Origin: Bipolaris cookei
Taxonomy: Eukaryota; Ascomycota; Dothideomycetes; Pleosporales; Pleosporaceae
Assembly: GCA_002286855.1 (NCBI GenBank)
Contig: NRSV01000007.1
Location: 383,277-447,276, forward strand
DNA length: 64,000 nt
Direction of reading: 5' to 3'
Shown: positions 1-10,680 of the stretch, one piece after another
Position numbering within the stretch: the first letter of the stretch is position 1
How the letters are laid out: each line of letters starts with the position of its first letter
Notes under the pieces: generated by a model
The model's database searches: none
What the model saw: the letters and a program-made list of their open reading frames with translations, nothing else
What the model was told of the DNA's origin: nothing
Made by a program: the position numbers and the translations under genes

Positions 1-644
1 CAATATGCTCTGTCCTCGTCGCGCCCAGTTGTCCGGCCTTCTGCCCACCTCAACCGCTCGTTGACGCTGAATCGAGAAAGTGGGGTCCCGTTAAGCACTT
101 CGGACGGAATACTCGTTATCTCGCGGATTATCGCATGTAACGATGTCTTGCTACCAAGGCTCTCTCCTTCTTGCGAGAAGAACTCGACGATAGCAGGAGC
201 GAGAAGCTCTTGAAGTGTCCAGCCACGCGTAAACCACCGGCTTGACCTGAAAGCGGGCTCCCAACTAAGCCCAGTAGCTCTGTCGCAAGCTTTCCTTTTC
301 CTTTTTAGCACATCTGATAGGTAGACATAGCATCGGGCTGCGTTGCGGTACCAACGAAACATGGACTGAATAGCCTGGGATAGCTCAGCCTTGTTCGATT
401 TATTAATGCAACATGTGTCGATCCAGAAGTATTGTAGATTATCTTGCCGTACTTGTTCTCTGCAGAAGAGGATCTTCTTATAGCCTGACTTCCTCCTGCC
501 ATCGCCTGTTTCAAGGTCTACGAAGGTCACCTCGTCCTTATCTGCTCCCCAGGTGTGTGAAAGTATCGCGTAGGGAGGTATGGCGTCATCGTCGAAGCTG
601 TGGAATCTGAGCTCTCCGCTTTCGCTGTACTGCAAGAGCCGCAT
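1..644 (-). CDS. HET-domain protein, 3' end outside window
   Basis: An uninterrupted frame begins at ATG 644 and runs off the left edge (about 214 codons seen). It carries the usual landmarks of a heterokaryon-incompatibility (HET) domain: MRLLQ start, a PPYAILSHTWG motif, YFWIDTCCINK, a MFRWYRNAARCYVYLSDV segment and a WFTRGWTLQELLAP block. HET domains are known triggers of non-self recognition and cell death when unlike fungal strains fuse. All expected blocks are in order with no stop or frameshift, so this copy may be functional; its C-terminal effector region cannot be seen. A decayed relative lies at about 29.4-30.1 kb. The start is set by the conserved MRLL opening. Confidence 0.88.
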   Translation of the reverse strand, partial: MRLLQYSESGELRFHSFDDDAIPPYAILSHTWGADKDEVTFVDLETGDGRRKSGYKKILFCREQVRQDNLQYFWIDTCCINKSNKAELSQAIQSMFRWYRNAARCYVYLSDVLKRKRKACDRATGLSWEPAFRSSRWFTRGWTLQELLAPAIVEFFSQEGESLGSKTSLHAIIREITSIPSEVLNGTPLSRFSVNERLRWAEGRTTGRDEDRAY

Positions 645-1389
645 AGGTTCGTGTGGATGTATAATATGTATAGCATGTATATGCGATAAGAACAGGACTT
701 GAAAGGCTGAACGTAGTAGCCTGATCGTGTGCTTTCCTGCTACCGATGGATGGTCAACATACAGAGAGAATGACGAGCAGGTGCATTGGTCCAGATACCA
801 ACAGAACCATGTGATACGTCAAGATGTCGCGAGCTGAGGCTGCCGGCATTTGTTATAGGTATTTTTGGCTTGGTAGTGAAGCCTGGAAGAAGCCCCAGGT
901 GGGGTGAGGCGTGGTTCCATGCATGCGCCGTGCACTACTCGCAAGGCTGAAACCCGTCTGCATCCAAAGTTACAGAGCTTTGCGCCACAGCTCGAGCCGC
1001 CTTGGTATAGCGCAAGTGTATGATGCAGGCCGCTAAGTGTACGAAACCTGCTATGTCAGCACGCTAAGCCCTAGTGCCTGGAGTGAACGAGAGTCGCATT
1101 GAGCCGGAGAACATCGGAAGGCATGCAAACAGAAGCTTCGCATGTTCTACGAGCCGAGACATGTTCTTTGGCTTATCCTGTATTATAAGGATGTATAGAG
1201 GAATGGAGCGACAGTGCTGGGTGTGAAAGAGCAGGGGTGTGTTATTGTTGCCGCTTCAACGCAGATACGAAAGATTCATGTACAGCCCTTAGGTTGGTGT
1301 GGTTTCGCTATTCAAGGCCTGTGATAGATAGAGGTAGATCTAAAGAGCATATAAATATGTACTTAAATCTGAGAATCTCTGCAGCTTCA
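645..1389. other. Intergenic, no gene seen
   Basis: Upstream region of the HET gene. No frame with protein-family resemblance was found, and no tRNA-like structure. Confidence 0.5.
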
Positions 1390-1690
1390 GCGTAAGGTGC
1401 TTGAACAATGTTGGTGGTTCGTTGCGGAGGGATGTTCGACCCACAGGGACGGACGTTAACGGTCATCCAGGGCATCAATGCGACAGGGTGGGCCACTCCA
1501 CCCTTCATTATCCTCAAGGCGCGCCACCACTTCTCAAGCTGGTATAAAGATGGCGATTTACCTCAGAACTGGGTTATTGGGGTCTCTGAGAATGACTAGA
1601 CGACCAATGAGCTTGGTCTACAGTGGTTGCAGCACTTTAATGAACATACAAAGAATTATCGACGCCTTGTCGTGGTAGGTACAACAACGA
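1390..1690 (+). pseudogene. pogo/Fot1-type DDE transposase fragment
   Basis: Frame 1408-1599 reads VIQGINATGW, then FIILKA and a SSWYKDGDLPQNW segment, typical of the central DDE_1 region of fungal pogo/Fot1 transposases. The stop at 1597-1599 (TAG) stands where this family has a tryptophan, and the frame continues beyond it with TTNELGLQWLQHFNEHT. A TGG to TAG change is the G:C to A:T transition expected from RIP. Both ends of the element are missing. Confidence 0.75.
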
Positions 1691-1856
1691 GGTCAATATC
1701 CCAACCCTATGAACAATGACTATTGATATTCTATCAATTTCGGGAATGTCTGACGAGCCTGAGCGTGTGTTCAGCGGGGGAAGACGAACGACCACCGATT
1801 TCCGGGGATCTTTAAAGACGTCTTCAATTGAAATGCTAGAATGCATCAAGACATAG
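1691..1856 (+). pseudogene. hAT transposase C-terminal scrap (dimerisation domain)
   Basis: The frame from 1716 reads DILSISGMSDEPERVFSGGR followed by LKTSSIEMLECIK and a stop at 1854-1856. This is the hAT C-terminal dimerisation signature (MS-x-EPERVFSG-x-RR). Just upstream RGQYPNP lies in another frame, so there is at least one frameshift. It directly abuts the pogo scrap at about 1680-1690, marking a junction between two dead elements. Confidence 0.75.
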
Positions 1857-2160
1857 AGGAGGTTAAGTTAAGTTGCTATACCACTATTGGATACTAATAG
1901 TATATACTATCAGTATCAGTATAAGCATTAAATTGTCAGTATCGTAACGTATGGACATCTAACCGTATAGTATGATATTGTCTAAGCCAAATACTAATAG
2001 TATACGTACTATTGTCAGAAGTAAGGCTTTAGTTGAGGCCCATGCATAAGGCCAAGGAAACAAAAGAAAAGAATAAAGCCACAAAAAGGCGACACCTCAG
2101 GAGATAGCAAGAATGAACACCTTTTCATGACCCCATGATTGAAGACCCATCAAATCTGAC
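1857..2160. repeat. AT-rich repetitive tract
   Basis: Dense in short repeated TACTAATAGTATA / CAGTATCAGTATA-type motifs, including near-inverted copies of ACTAATAGTAT. No coding potential. Probably degenerated transposon DNA. Confidence 0.5.
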
Positions 2161-2220
2161 AACTATTTGCACTATTGGGAGCCCTGATCGGGTCCAGCTT
2201 CTGCAGCGAGTGCAGGACCT

Positions 2221-2727
2221 ATGATTACGTGTATATTTTTATCTATATCTGCGCCTGCCCCAATATTTACTACTTCGTCTCCTCGCTTATCACTGCCTGT
2301 TTCTATGGCAGTCTCTGTTACGGTAGCCTCGCCTCCCGCCTGGCGTGCCCCTTCATTGCAAGAGTTTCTTACAGATACCGAGAGTCGACGGGCACAACCA
2401 GTTCTATATCAATGCAGCGATATGTTTGCAACAAATAATTTTTTGGTAGAAACGGGGCAGGAAGGCGATCCAGTAGAGCTAGTTGAAGCGCGGAACATGG
2501 CTCTCGCTACGGAAGGGCTTTTCGCTACTTGTACCCCGACCATGGCCTGGAACTATCACTTTGGAGATATGGAGTCTTTCTACACTGAGAGTTTTGCGCA
2601 AGTTGACGCTCAGAATGCAGTAACTGAACCTCAGAACGCACCTTCGCTGCGGCCTAAGCGTGCTGCAGTAATGGCCGCTTCAGATGCTTGGAAATGTCTT
2701 GGTCCACGCAAGAAACGTCGATGTTAG
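2221..2727 (+). CDS. hypothetical protein (uncertain)
   Basis: A 168-codon frame with no recognised domain. The last third is rich in Lys/Arg and ends GPRKKRRC, which resembles a nuclear localisation signal. A different upstream frame (about 2142-2220) reads DPSNLTTICTIGSPDRVQLL before hitting a stop at 2221, so the real gene could have an earlier exon, or the locus could be frameshifted. An overlapping frame at 2175-2438 is judged less likely. No neighbour suggests a role. Confidence 0.35.
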   Translation: MITCIFLSISAPAPIFTTSSPRLSLPVSMAVSVTVASPPAWRAPSLQEFLTDTESRRAQPVLYQCSDMFATNNFLVETGQEGDPVELVEARNMALATEGLFATCTPTMAWNYHFGDMESFYTESFAQVDAQNAVTEPQNAPSLRPKRAAVMAASDAWKCLGPRKKRRC

Positions 2728-3504
2728 TAGAAGATAGCATGATTAAATGTAGTTATTATCTAGTGTCAACTTCTTTTTATGTCTAGACACTAATGCGGAC
2801 TAGTTACTGTAATTTATTTAAAGTTTTCCAGGTTATGGCTAGCGTGGGGAACAAACCTCAAAGGGGGGACAAATCTCGCCAGCCTTAATGAACCCCTGAC
2901 ATCTTCTCATCGTACCCAATCCTCTCACGACGACTTTTCACCACAACTTGCACTTTCTCTCGTATTTATACTATGCGATATCAATATATCGCCAAGAAAA
3001 TCAATATCAAAACGCCGTTCCATACTGAGATAGTTACACAGCAGCAAGCACTACCTCGTGTAAGTGGCTTGCGCACTGACGAGTTCACACGTGGTGGCGT
3101 CCGTTTACCCCAGTTCCTCGGGGCCCTTGCATCCCGTTCCTACGATGACCACCCTCCTCAGCAAAAACGTATCACGTAATTGCAAACCTCTGTTTAGCGG
3201 AACGGGTAACTAAGCGTGTATGAATTCAGATATTTCAAAGACTTAGCAATTTGTAAACCTAGACGATTAAGCCAAGTTCAAGGGTATATTACCCAAAAGC
3301 AACCAGGACTAGAATCCTTCCCCCGCACACGTGGACTAGTCCGTTGCGGGCGAATACTGCATGCGCTCATCGGAGGAATGAAATCCTGACGGGAGCGCAG
3401 GTACAAAAAGGCTTTGAGAGGCCCCCCGCGCGTAGTTGGCAGGTGCAGTAGTACCCGCGTTACACTACAAATCTCACAGAGACACATGAATACGATTGAC
3501 CACG
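2728..3504. other. Intergenic; one weak 68-codon frame
   Basis: Upstream region of the esterase gene. A frame at 2973-3179 follows a C/T-rich stretch with a TATTTATA box at about 2963, but it has no family resemblance and is not called as a gene. Confidence 0.4.
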
Positions 3505-4517
3505 ATGAATTTGAGCAGCACATGGAAATTCAATCCCATTGCGACCTCATGGCCTGCAAATATCCTCCCAAACCTAGCCTTCTGGACTGCAACCAATGGA
3601 TCATGGGAATACCAAATCCAGCTGTCCTGGCCACTAAATTGGACAAGTCGCGAGGAAACCTCCGTGGTGGAAACAATGTACGCCACATCACCCATCCCCA
3701 ATCCACCCCTCTCTTAGTTTATTCAATAGACTCACAAGCATGGCTACACAGGTACATTTTAGACGGCAACGCGCTGGGCCTTACCGCAACCGAATCGCTG
3801 CGTCGACGTCGCCCCGTCGAGTTCAACATGCCGGATTGCATCGTGGTTAGCATCGGGTATCTCGAGACGCTCCCGGACTCACCGTATAGTAGCCAGCGCA
3901 GCTACGATTTCCAACCTCCCGTGTGCAAGGGGTGCCCCACACCAGCAGTCCCAGGGGCGCCTTCGAATGCAGATAGTTTTATTGAGTTCATCGATACAGC
4001 GCTGCGACCTTGGATCCGTGGCAGTGCATTCCCGAAAGCGGAGTTTGATCGCGATGCGGTGTATGGGCACTCATTCGGGGGGTTGTTTGTACTGTATGCA
4101 CTTACTGTTCGACCGGATTTGTTTGATACGTTTTTGAGTGCGTCGCCTGCACTAACCTTCAATGATGGGTATGTGTTTAATTATACGGAGTTTTTGGCAC
4201 CGCTGGTGGCGCCGTCTGCGAACACGACGAATGGGACGAAGCCAGCGTTCCAGATTAGCTATGGAGCGCTGGAGCAGGATCCCGTGCAGAGACGAATAGA
4301 GACGAATGAGGAATTTGAATTTAGAAAGGGCATCCTTGTGGCGCAGCAGATGACGACTTTATCTCGAAAACTGTATAGTGTGCTAGAAGGGAGTCCCGCA
4401 TTGAGGGATATCAGTCTTCGTGAGTACCCGTTTAGCGACCATGCTGCTGTTGGTGGGGCGGCATTGGCAGACGGGGTTGATTATTTCTTGGACTGGTGTT
4501 CGGCAAAGTATTGTTAG
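3505..4517 (+). CDS. Esterase of the siderophore-esterase (Fes/IroE/EstB-like) type
   Basis: Exons 3505-3677 and 3752-4517 (74-bp intron GTACGC..ACACAG) give 312 aa; the junction restores an ETM|YILDGNALGLT block. The protein is an alpha/beta hydrolase of the putative-esterase family (PF00756 type). It has the nucleophile elbow GHSFGG with Ser165, and a C-terminal DHAAVGG whose His288 is the likely catalytic base. The relatives known in fungi (EstB/SidJ-like) cut ester bonds of fusarinine-type siderophores to release iron after uptake; other members are general carboxylesterases, so the substrate is inferred. No signal peptide is visible, so it is probably intracellular. The start at 3505 is the first ATG in the exon-1 frame. 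A longer single-frame reading from 3414 ignores the intron and garbles the conserved N-terminus. Confidence 0.85.
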
Positions 4518-5802
4518 GGGTCATTGGGGGCTAGGGAGGAGGGGAAGTGCCGTGCGATCTAAATGTGGTTGAGGGTGCGATTGGCAGCGATATGCATAAT
4601 CGGCCCACTTGTTTTGGACGGCGTAGGTGTGCTCATTAAACACGGCATGTCAGAAGGTTTGGCGTGGGTTGGTGTGTAGCTTACATACACCTCATCTGAC
4701 ATGTCAACCTTGGTTGGATGTTGATCCCCACACGTAGTTCATACAGTACGGTGAGATGGGTGTTGATATGCCGTGATTGTTGAAGACGTATCATTAGACG
4801 AATGGCCAACGAGACGTAGATCAGTCAGTAGACACTCAGCACATGTGAATGGCAGCCTTGATAAGCTCACTTTGGCCAAGACTGCGGTACGGCTGATTGC
4901 TGGTGGAGAGGTGCATCCCGCATATCCGGCAAAGCGTCCGAGACCCTTTTGCTGTTCATCCACCGATGTACCTTGTCGTGTCCTCGGTCCCCCTGTCAAG
5001 TGTACCATGACGTTTGCATGATGACAAGAGCACTATGGCAGCCTACAATGCTACCTTCTGACTCGCTGCGTGTCTCTGGATGTGCAGATGGGCGTGTGTA
5101 GGTGTACTGCCAGCTCAACTACACGTTCCGCGTCAAGCGATGACAACATCTACGATTAGGATGAATGCAGTATCTTTTGCATCCAAACTCTGTCAAATGG
5201 GTACCTGGCCGGGCTAGTTGCCCGTTTGGAAGGGTGATAAATATGTCCCTGACCGCCTGGGTCGACATCGTGGGGTGATTTAGTATGGGGCCGTGTGAGA
5301 TGGCGGCCAATTCACGAGTAGCAAGTGGTCGAAAGGATTGACCCCACCTTGAGTGATTTAAAGGGGATGATGGTGCACGTCTTTGGCACAGCAACGGAGA
5401 GATTCAGGTTGGGATAGGGCGTGGCAGAGGTGGATTTCATTCCACCGCTCATTGCGCCCAAGGTGGATGAGACGATGCGGGCAGAGACCGGCGGGCAGCG
5501 CCATTGGGTGGCGCTGGTGGGGGCGTGGGACCCGCCGGGCGTAAGAGGCTCAACGGATGTTTGAGCAGCGCAGAAAAAGATTTCGCCTAGCACTTCCCGG
5601 CCCACTCTACGTCATCTTGAGGGAAGAGAAGATGAATCCCCCCAGGTACCATGAATCCATATCAAAACCACTCGGGCGCCTACAGGCAAGCAACACGCAC
5701 GCGTATCTCCCCGCTGGACGGCTTCTTCCATCACCATCATCAACAGCCATAGATATAGACATTGACATAGACATTCACCTATACACACACACCACCGCCA
5801 TC
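4518..5802. other. Intergenic, about 1.3 kb
   Basis: No supported gene. Short frames on both strands lack any family signature. An imperfect inverted repeat around the two CATGTCAGA / TCTGACATG copies (4646-4704) is present. A (GACATA)n-like run (about 5751-5775) lies just upstream of the dehydrogenase start. Confidence 0.45.
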
Positions 5803-6774
5803 ATGCAGCGTACACACACCACTGAGAGCATGCGAGTGCCATTCTCCAACATCTCCACCCTCAACATGAACAAGGCCCCACGTCCAGGCATTGAACGCGC
5901 TCCCACATCCACCAACCTTACCCGTCCGCTACCCATCCAACGCCTCGAGGGTAAGGTCGTCATGATCACGGGCGGCGGCGGCAAAGTCGGTGTCGAATCT
6001 GCTGGCCGTCTGCTCATCGAAGGTTGCAACGTCGCCCTCATCGACATTAAACAAACAGCCCTCGAGGCCGCCGTGCCCGTCCTCAAAGCCGCCATTCCCA
6101 CCGGCGTACCCATTGAATCGCGTCTCCTCACCATTGTCGCCGATGCCACCAAGGAAGCCGATGTGGAAGCCTGCGCCAAGAAGGTCGTTCAGCGTTTCAG
6201 CAAGCTCGATGCTGCTCTGTTGAACTGCTGCCAGCGTGGTGCCTCAAAGAGCATTTTTGACGTTACCGAAGACGACTTTGATCGTATCATGACTATCAAC
6301 GCCAAGTCTGGTATGTCCTTTCATATCTTTCTTAACAATTCATGTTGCAAAAAGAAACTAACGCCTCTTTCAGCTTTCCTCGGCGTCAAATACGCCGCAA
6401 CAGCCATGCAAACCACCTCTGGCAGCGGCTCTATCATCATCCGCTCCTCCATCGCCGGTCTACGCGGCTTCCCCAACCTCATCTCCTACAGCGCCTCCAA
6501 ATTCGCTCTCCGCGGCATCGCACTCACCGCCGCAGAGGAACTTGGTCCCCTCGGTATCCGCGTTAATACTATCCACACGAGCATTATTGAGACGCCGGGT
6601 TATAAAGATGGGTGGAGTAAGGAGAAGTTGGCGGAATTGAAGGAGGAGACGGCGCTGGATCGGTTTAGCAGCCCCGACGATGTAGCGAGTGTGGTAGCAT
6701 TTTTGGTTAGTGAGGACAGCAAGTTTATGACGGGCGGGCATTTGAAGATTGATGGTGGTTGCGTTGCTGTCTAA
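5803..6774 (+). CDS. Short-chain dehydrogenase/reductase (classical SDR)
   Basis: Exons 5803-6310 and 6374-6774 (63-bp intron GTATGT..TTTCAG) give 302 aa. A Rossmann fold opens with ITGGGGKVG (glycine motif at residues 56-63) and an acidic residue after beta-2 (D81), suggesting NAD(H). The catalytic YSASK has Tyr208 and Lys212, with Ser194/195 in IIRSSIAG. The usual NNAG motif is replaced by NCCQRG (141-146), which is unusual. A 49-residue N-terminal extension precedes the fold and has no clear signal peptide; starts at 5830 or 5866 would shorten it. SDRs oxidise or reduce alcohols and ketones; the substrate cannot be told. The 405-codon reading from 5557 includes leader DNA and the intron. 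Confidence 0.85.
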   Translation: MQRTHTTESMRVPFSNISTLNMNKAPRPGIERAPTSTNLTRPLPIQRLEGKVVMITGGGGKVGVESAGRLLIEGCNVALIDIKQTALEAAVPVLKAAIPTGVPIESRLLTIVADATKEADVEACAKKVVQRFSKLDAALLNCCQRGASKSIFDVTEDDFDRIMTINAKSGMSFHIFLNNSCCKKKLTPLSAFLGVKYAATAMQTTSGSGSIIIRSSIAGLRGFPNLISYSASKFALRGIALTAAEELGPLGIRVNTIHTSIIETPGYKDGWSKEKLAELKEETALDRFSSPDDVASVVAFLVSEDSKFMTGGHLKIDGGCVAV

Positions 6775-7238
6775 GAGGGAGATGTGCAGGTAGTGGGGTT
6801 TCACGACATGACTGAAGTGGGGACGAGATGAATGATTTTGCATGAATGGAGTTTGGGATTAGGCCCACTGCGACTTTTTTTGGTTTCTCTATATGCATTC
6901 TGGTAGCATGGTTTTTTGTATATATCAAACGTGCTGGTTTGGATTGGCGGTTGTTGTTAGGTCTTGGGTTACATGGGAGGGATGGATAGAGGTGATGCAA
7001 GTATAGAATGAATCTTGACCACATGTAGGTCAAGTAGCTGGATTAGTATCTATTTTACCAATACGGCTGGTCTTGCCGGTGCTGCCTGCTTCGGCTTGTG
7101 CCATTGTGAGCTAGATGTAGGGTTTGCAGTAAGTTTCATCAAGAAGAAGATGCAACGTACGATATGTGTCTAGAGAAGATAGCCAACGGAGCTTGGATTA
7201 CTGTACGATAAAATATCAGACCAACTCGATGGTGCATG
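6775..7238. other. Intergenic
   Basis: 3' flank of the dehydrogenase gene. No coding region supported on either strand. Confidence 0.45.
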
Positions 7239-7516
7239 TTAGTCCTCCATTATTGTACCTGTTGTAATGATGCTCAGGGCAGTCGAAAGGATGCCCTCGG
7301 TGGGAAGACGATTGTATTCGCTGACAGCATATACCTGAAATGTGGTGATGGCAACACTGTCGAAGAAGTTCAACAAGGAGATGACAAGCAGAGTGACCCG
7401 GCTTAAGACTATGCCCTTCTTGGAGAAGATATGGAACATGATCACTTCCAAAGTGGCAGTCTCGCCTCATTAAGGCGTTCATGGATGGTTAGGTGTTTCT
7501 TATCCGCTTCAGCCAT
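7239..7516 (-). pseudogene. membrane-protein N-terminal fragment, frameshifted
   Basis: From an ATG at 7516 in good context (CCACCATGG) the frame reads MAEADKKHLTIHERLNEARL, then the frame changes near 7449-7455. It continues with a hydrophobic helix (VLSRVTLLVISLLNFFD) and a YAVSEYNRLPTEGI segment before a stop at 7239. The layout of short cytosolic N-terminus then first membrane segment resembles fungal MFS transporters, but the match is too short to name. Most of any such protein is missing, so it is called a relic. The separate frame at 7489-7740 (MSQGQQPLY...) overlaps its start and is not recognised. Confidence 0.35.
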
Positions 7517-7740
7517 GGTGGTAGTGGTAGTGGTGTCTTCCACGCCAGTGCAAGACACAATCGATGGGTGATGCGCTCTATGAGCGATGGGCTTGCTAGA
7601 TCACCAGGCGAAGACAGCTGCGGGCAGAGGTAGTAGGAATCGACCACGTAGACAATACATATGGGGATTCCGTTATTAGTCAGTGGCTTCAAGTCGGCCT
7701 CTGAGTAGGATGTATAGAGGGGCTGTTGACCTTGGGACAT

Positions 7741-8631
7741 AGATTAGCGACGCCCGCCACACCCTAGGGTTCCTCTCTTCCCTATACTAAATAGGAGACT
7801 ATTACGGTCAGCTACAAATTATAAAGATACAGCTGAAATACGATCATGCTACTAACGCTGGGAATAGGGATTGTATAGTCATCACATAGAATACTTATCA
7901 GTCAATCATTAACCGTCCCGAACCCATTCGAGATTTGCCCCTCAATCTCGCAGCACCGCCATTACTAGCAGGATAGGGCATGTATATCCACGACTCTAAT
8001 CGACCTGGCAATACCATGTAGAGTACGCACGAGTTCGTAGCACTGAGACCTATGACCCTAAGCTTTGGCCACACCTTCGCACTATTCCTAATCGGGTCCG
8101 CAGGTGCGCCTACGGGTCGTGCTCCAAGCCGCCGTCAAGACTCCAACGCTAAGCCTGAGGCGACATTTGGGCGCGATGCTGGTGGTACTCCGTTCAAGGG
8201 AGTAATACGTACTCGAGTGAACAGCGCTGTCGTGCATGCTGAATCCAACTTTTTGGAATTGCATGTTTGGAGTACCTTATGTCCTTTGGTTCCGATGGAG
8301 GGTTGACATTTGGCCCTGGAATATTAAGGGACATATTTAGCCAGACACTGTTGCTGAAAAGACATCCTTGGGGACTTGATATTCTGCGTCTAAGGCCATA
8401 CGAAAGAACTGAATTTTCGCATCTTAGAAGTGTCATTCATGTACTGGAATGATTTATTTTCTCGATTGGTACTTAGGTGGTGGTTGTTATACTGTATATA
8501 TTAAACGTCACTATCAGATTACTCGACAGTGATAAAAGCTTCATATGCATATGTAAATTGGGCATCTATACGACTTCTTCAACATGACACAAACCAATCT
8601 ATTCATCTACCCCATAACCAATATGTCATGC
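7741..8631. other. Intergenic, no gene recognised
   Basis: Several short frames (for example 8052-8306) have no family resemblance. A/T-rich tracts occur at 8500-8710, where the CBM18 gene ends. Confidence 0.45.
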
Positions 8632-10680
8632 TTACTTGCACGTTCCATAATTTCTTTGACTACATATAAAATTAGCCTCATATATATATATCTAAAAAGG
8701 TAAATATAAATACTTACCACCCAGTTTTGCAATGTCCATCCGTAGTACCGCAAAAGCCCCCAGAAGAACAACACTGCCCGTTGAATGGACCGCCAGCACA
8801 CGTGTACTCGCCTTTTGTCGATCCGCACTCGCCATTCAGCGTCAGCACATTAGATGTCATGCACGCGCTGGAAAAGAATTTTTGGCTAGTCGAGAGTTAG
8901 CGAGCTCGTTTCGACTTGAAGAGACGTGAAGAAGCGAAGAAGAAGGGAAAGGAGCAAAGGGAGGAGAGGGAAGTCAACGTACCAGCCTTGTGCACAGTGA
9001 TTCACAGAAGAACCACAGTACCCGCCGCTACTACAGCAATTTCCAAATGCGCTGCCCGAGCATTTCAATCCTTTGCTACCGCTGCAGGTTCCCTCTGTTG
9101 ATATGTCAGTTGGGGTTGATGGTTTGGCGGAGGTTGTAGTGGCGGCGGAGCAGTCGCCGAATGGAGATTGGCAGCCACTGCCGCAGTGGTTGGATGTGCT
9201 TCCTATAGCAAGGGGATCATGCCAGTGTGATGGTCTATTGGAAAGATGGAACAGGGGAGGAGGTTCGTACCGCAGTATCCGGAGCTGCTATAGCAGTTTC
9301 CGAAGCCACTGTTCTTACATTTGTATTGTTTTGATCCGCCTGTCCACACCATCAGTCCGAAGTCCTAGAAAAGGGGGGCTTAGGGGAATTGATACGTACC
9401 GCAAATGCCGTCGGGAGAGATATCAGTGGATGTACATGTTCCAAAGGTAGACTGGCAGCCAGCTGTGCAGTGCGCGCTGGTAGAGCCACAGTACCCGGAT
9501 GAGGAGCAGCAGTCCCCGAAGCCGGAGCCTTTGCACTGGTACTTGTTTGTGCCGCCGCATGTGCCGTCGGGACTTAGTGAGGTGGTTGTGCATGTGCCGA
9601 AAGAAGATTGGCATCCGGCGCTACCTGAGACTATGGGTTAATCTGGCGTTGTGGGGGTGTTGGGGGCTGGGACTTACAATGGGCGCTTGACGAGCCGCAA
9701 TAGCCCGATGATGAGCAGCAGTCGCCAAAGCCTGAGCCTTTGCACTTGTACTTGTTTGTACCGCCACCTAGGAGGGGACGAAGATGTCAGTGGGTATTCT
9801 ACAGGTTGCTTTTCGATGTGGACTTACATGTGCCGTCAGGCGAGATGTCGGTACTTGTGCATGTGCCGAACGCTGACTGGCATCCTGCTTTGCCTAATTG
9901 ATATTAGTAACTTCCTATTATTTTAATTCTACAGAGATGCTTACAGTGGCCTGTAGTTGTTCCACAGTATCCCGAAGACGAACAACAGTCTCCAAACGTA
10001 GAACCTTTGCACACGAATTTATTTGTTCCACTGTACACATCAGTCATTATCCCAGTCATTTCACAACATTGAATAGAACGAACCCGCAAGTGCCATCAGA
10101 ACTGATGGATCCCGGTGTTGGTGTTGCCGCCGGCGCTTTTGTCAACGTGGATGGCGTTCCTGACTCCGTCCAGATTGGAATGATCATGGTACAATTTCCA
10201 CTCTGGCACTTGTTCACACCGCAGAAATCTTCCCCAGTGCCGCAATTGCCAGACAGAGAGCAACAGTTGCCCCACTTGCCATCGCATTTGAGGTTCTTGT
10301 TCTGCGTGCCGCATTTACCATCCATGCTGTATTCTGAGGGGAAGCCGAGACAGGCTCCTGAGTAGCATGTACCTGGGAGGCACGAGTCCCTGTTGATGGG
10401 TGAGTCATGCTAGTACTCTAAATGGATTTGGTGGAAGAGGGAAGTTGTTTACATGTTACCGCATTTCCAAGTCTCGCCATTGCATCATGCCAGGTCAAGC
10501 TCAATGCACGAGGCGTTACCGTTTGTTGGACCACACAACCCGTCAGTTGCTACTGCCTGTTGGATAACTATCCAGATACACTTGTTAGCATTCTCTCTTT
10601 TCTCGGAAATGATAACATTGATTCATACACCCGTCAACACAGTATTCAGTATTGGGCTTGATGTTCGAACCAGCGATTGA
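8632..10680 (-). pseudogene. Multi-module CBM18 (hevein-like) chitin-binding protein, 5' end lost
   Basis: Eleven exons fit with consistent phase, ending at TAA 8632: 10629-(about 10680), 10453-10567, 10084-10389, 9945-10030, 9828-9893, 9678-9767, 9400-9624, 9271-9339, 8983-9202, 8718-8885, 8632-8659. They encode at least seven hevein-like modules of the pattern DGTCGG-x-K-x-C-x6-GDCCSSSGYCG-x4-HC, plus a broken first one. CBM18 modules bind chitin; in fungi they occur in secreted lectins, chitinases and deacetylases. No signal peptide or start is present, because coding DNA stops at the end of the hAT element (10681). Further lesions are a TGA at 10485-10487 where the first Cys of a CC pair is expected, and Cys to Tyr (TAT, 9290-9292) in one module. 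The short exon joined through the 10568-10628 intron is the least certain. An in-frame ATG at 10325 could only give a leaderless product. Confidence 0.8.

Noticed and set aside
3414..3504. Start of a 367-aa single-exon esterase
   Set aside because: It ignores a clear intron and loses the conserved N-terminal block WEYQIQLSWPLNWTSREET seen in the other frame.
5557..5802. 82-codon N-terminal extension of the dehydrogenase
   Set aside because: Low complexity with a hexamer repeat; ATG 5803 has a better context and normal family length.
8052..8306. 84-codon frame with a hydrophobic start
   Set aside because: The hydrophobic stretch is short and interrupted, the rest is random-like, and no splice or promoter support was seen.
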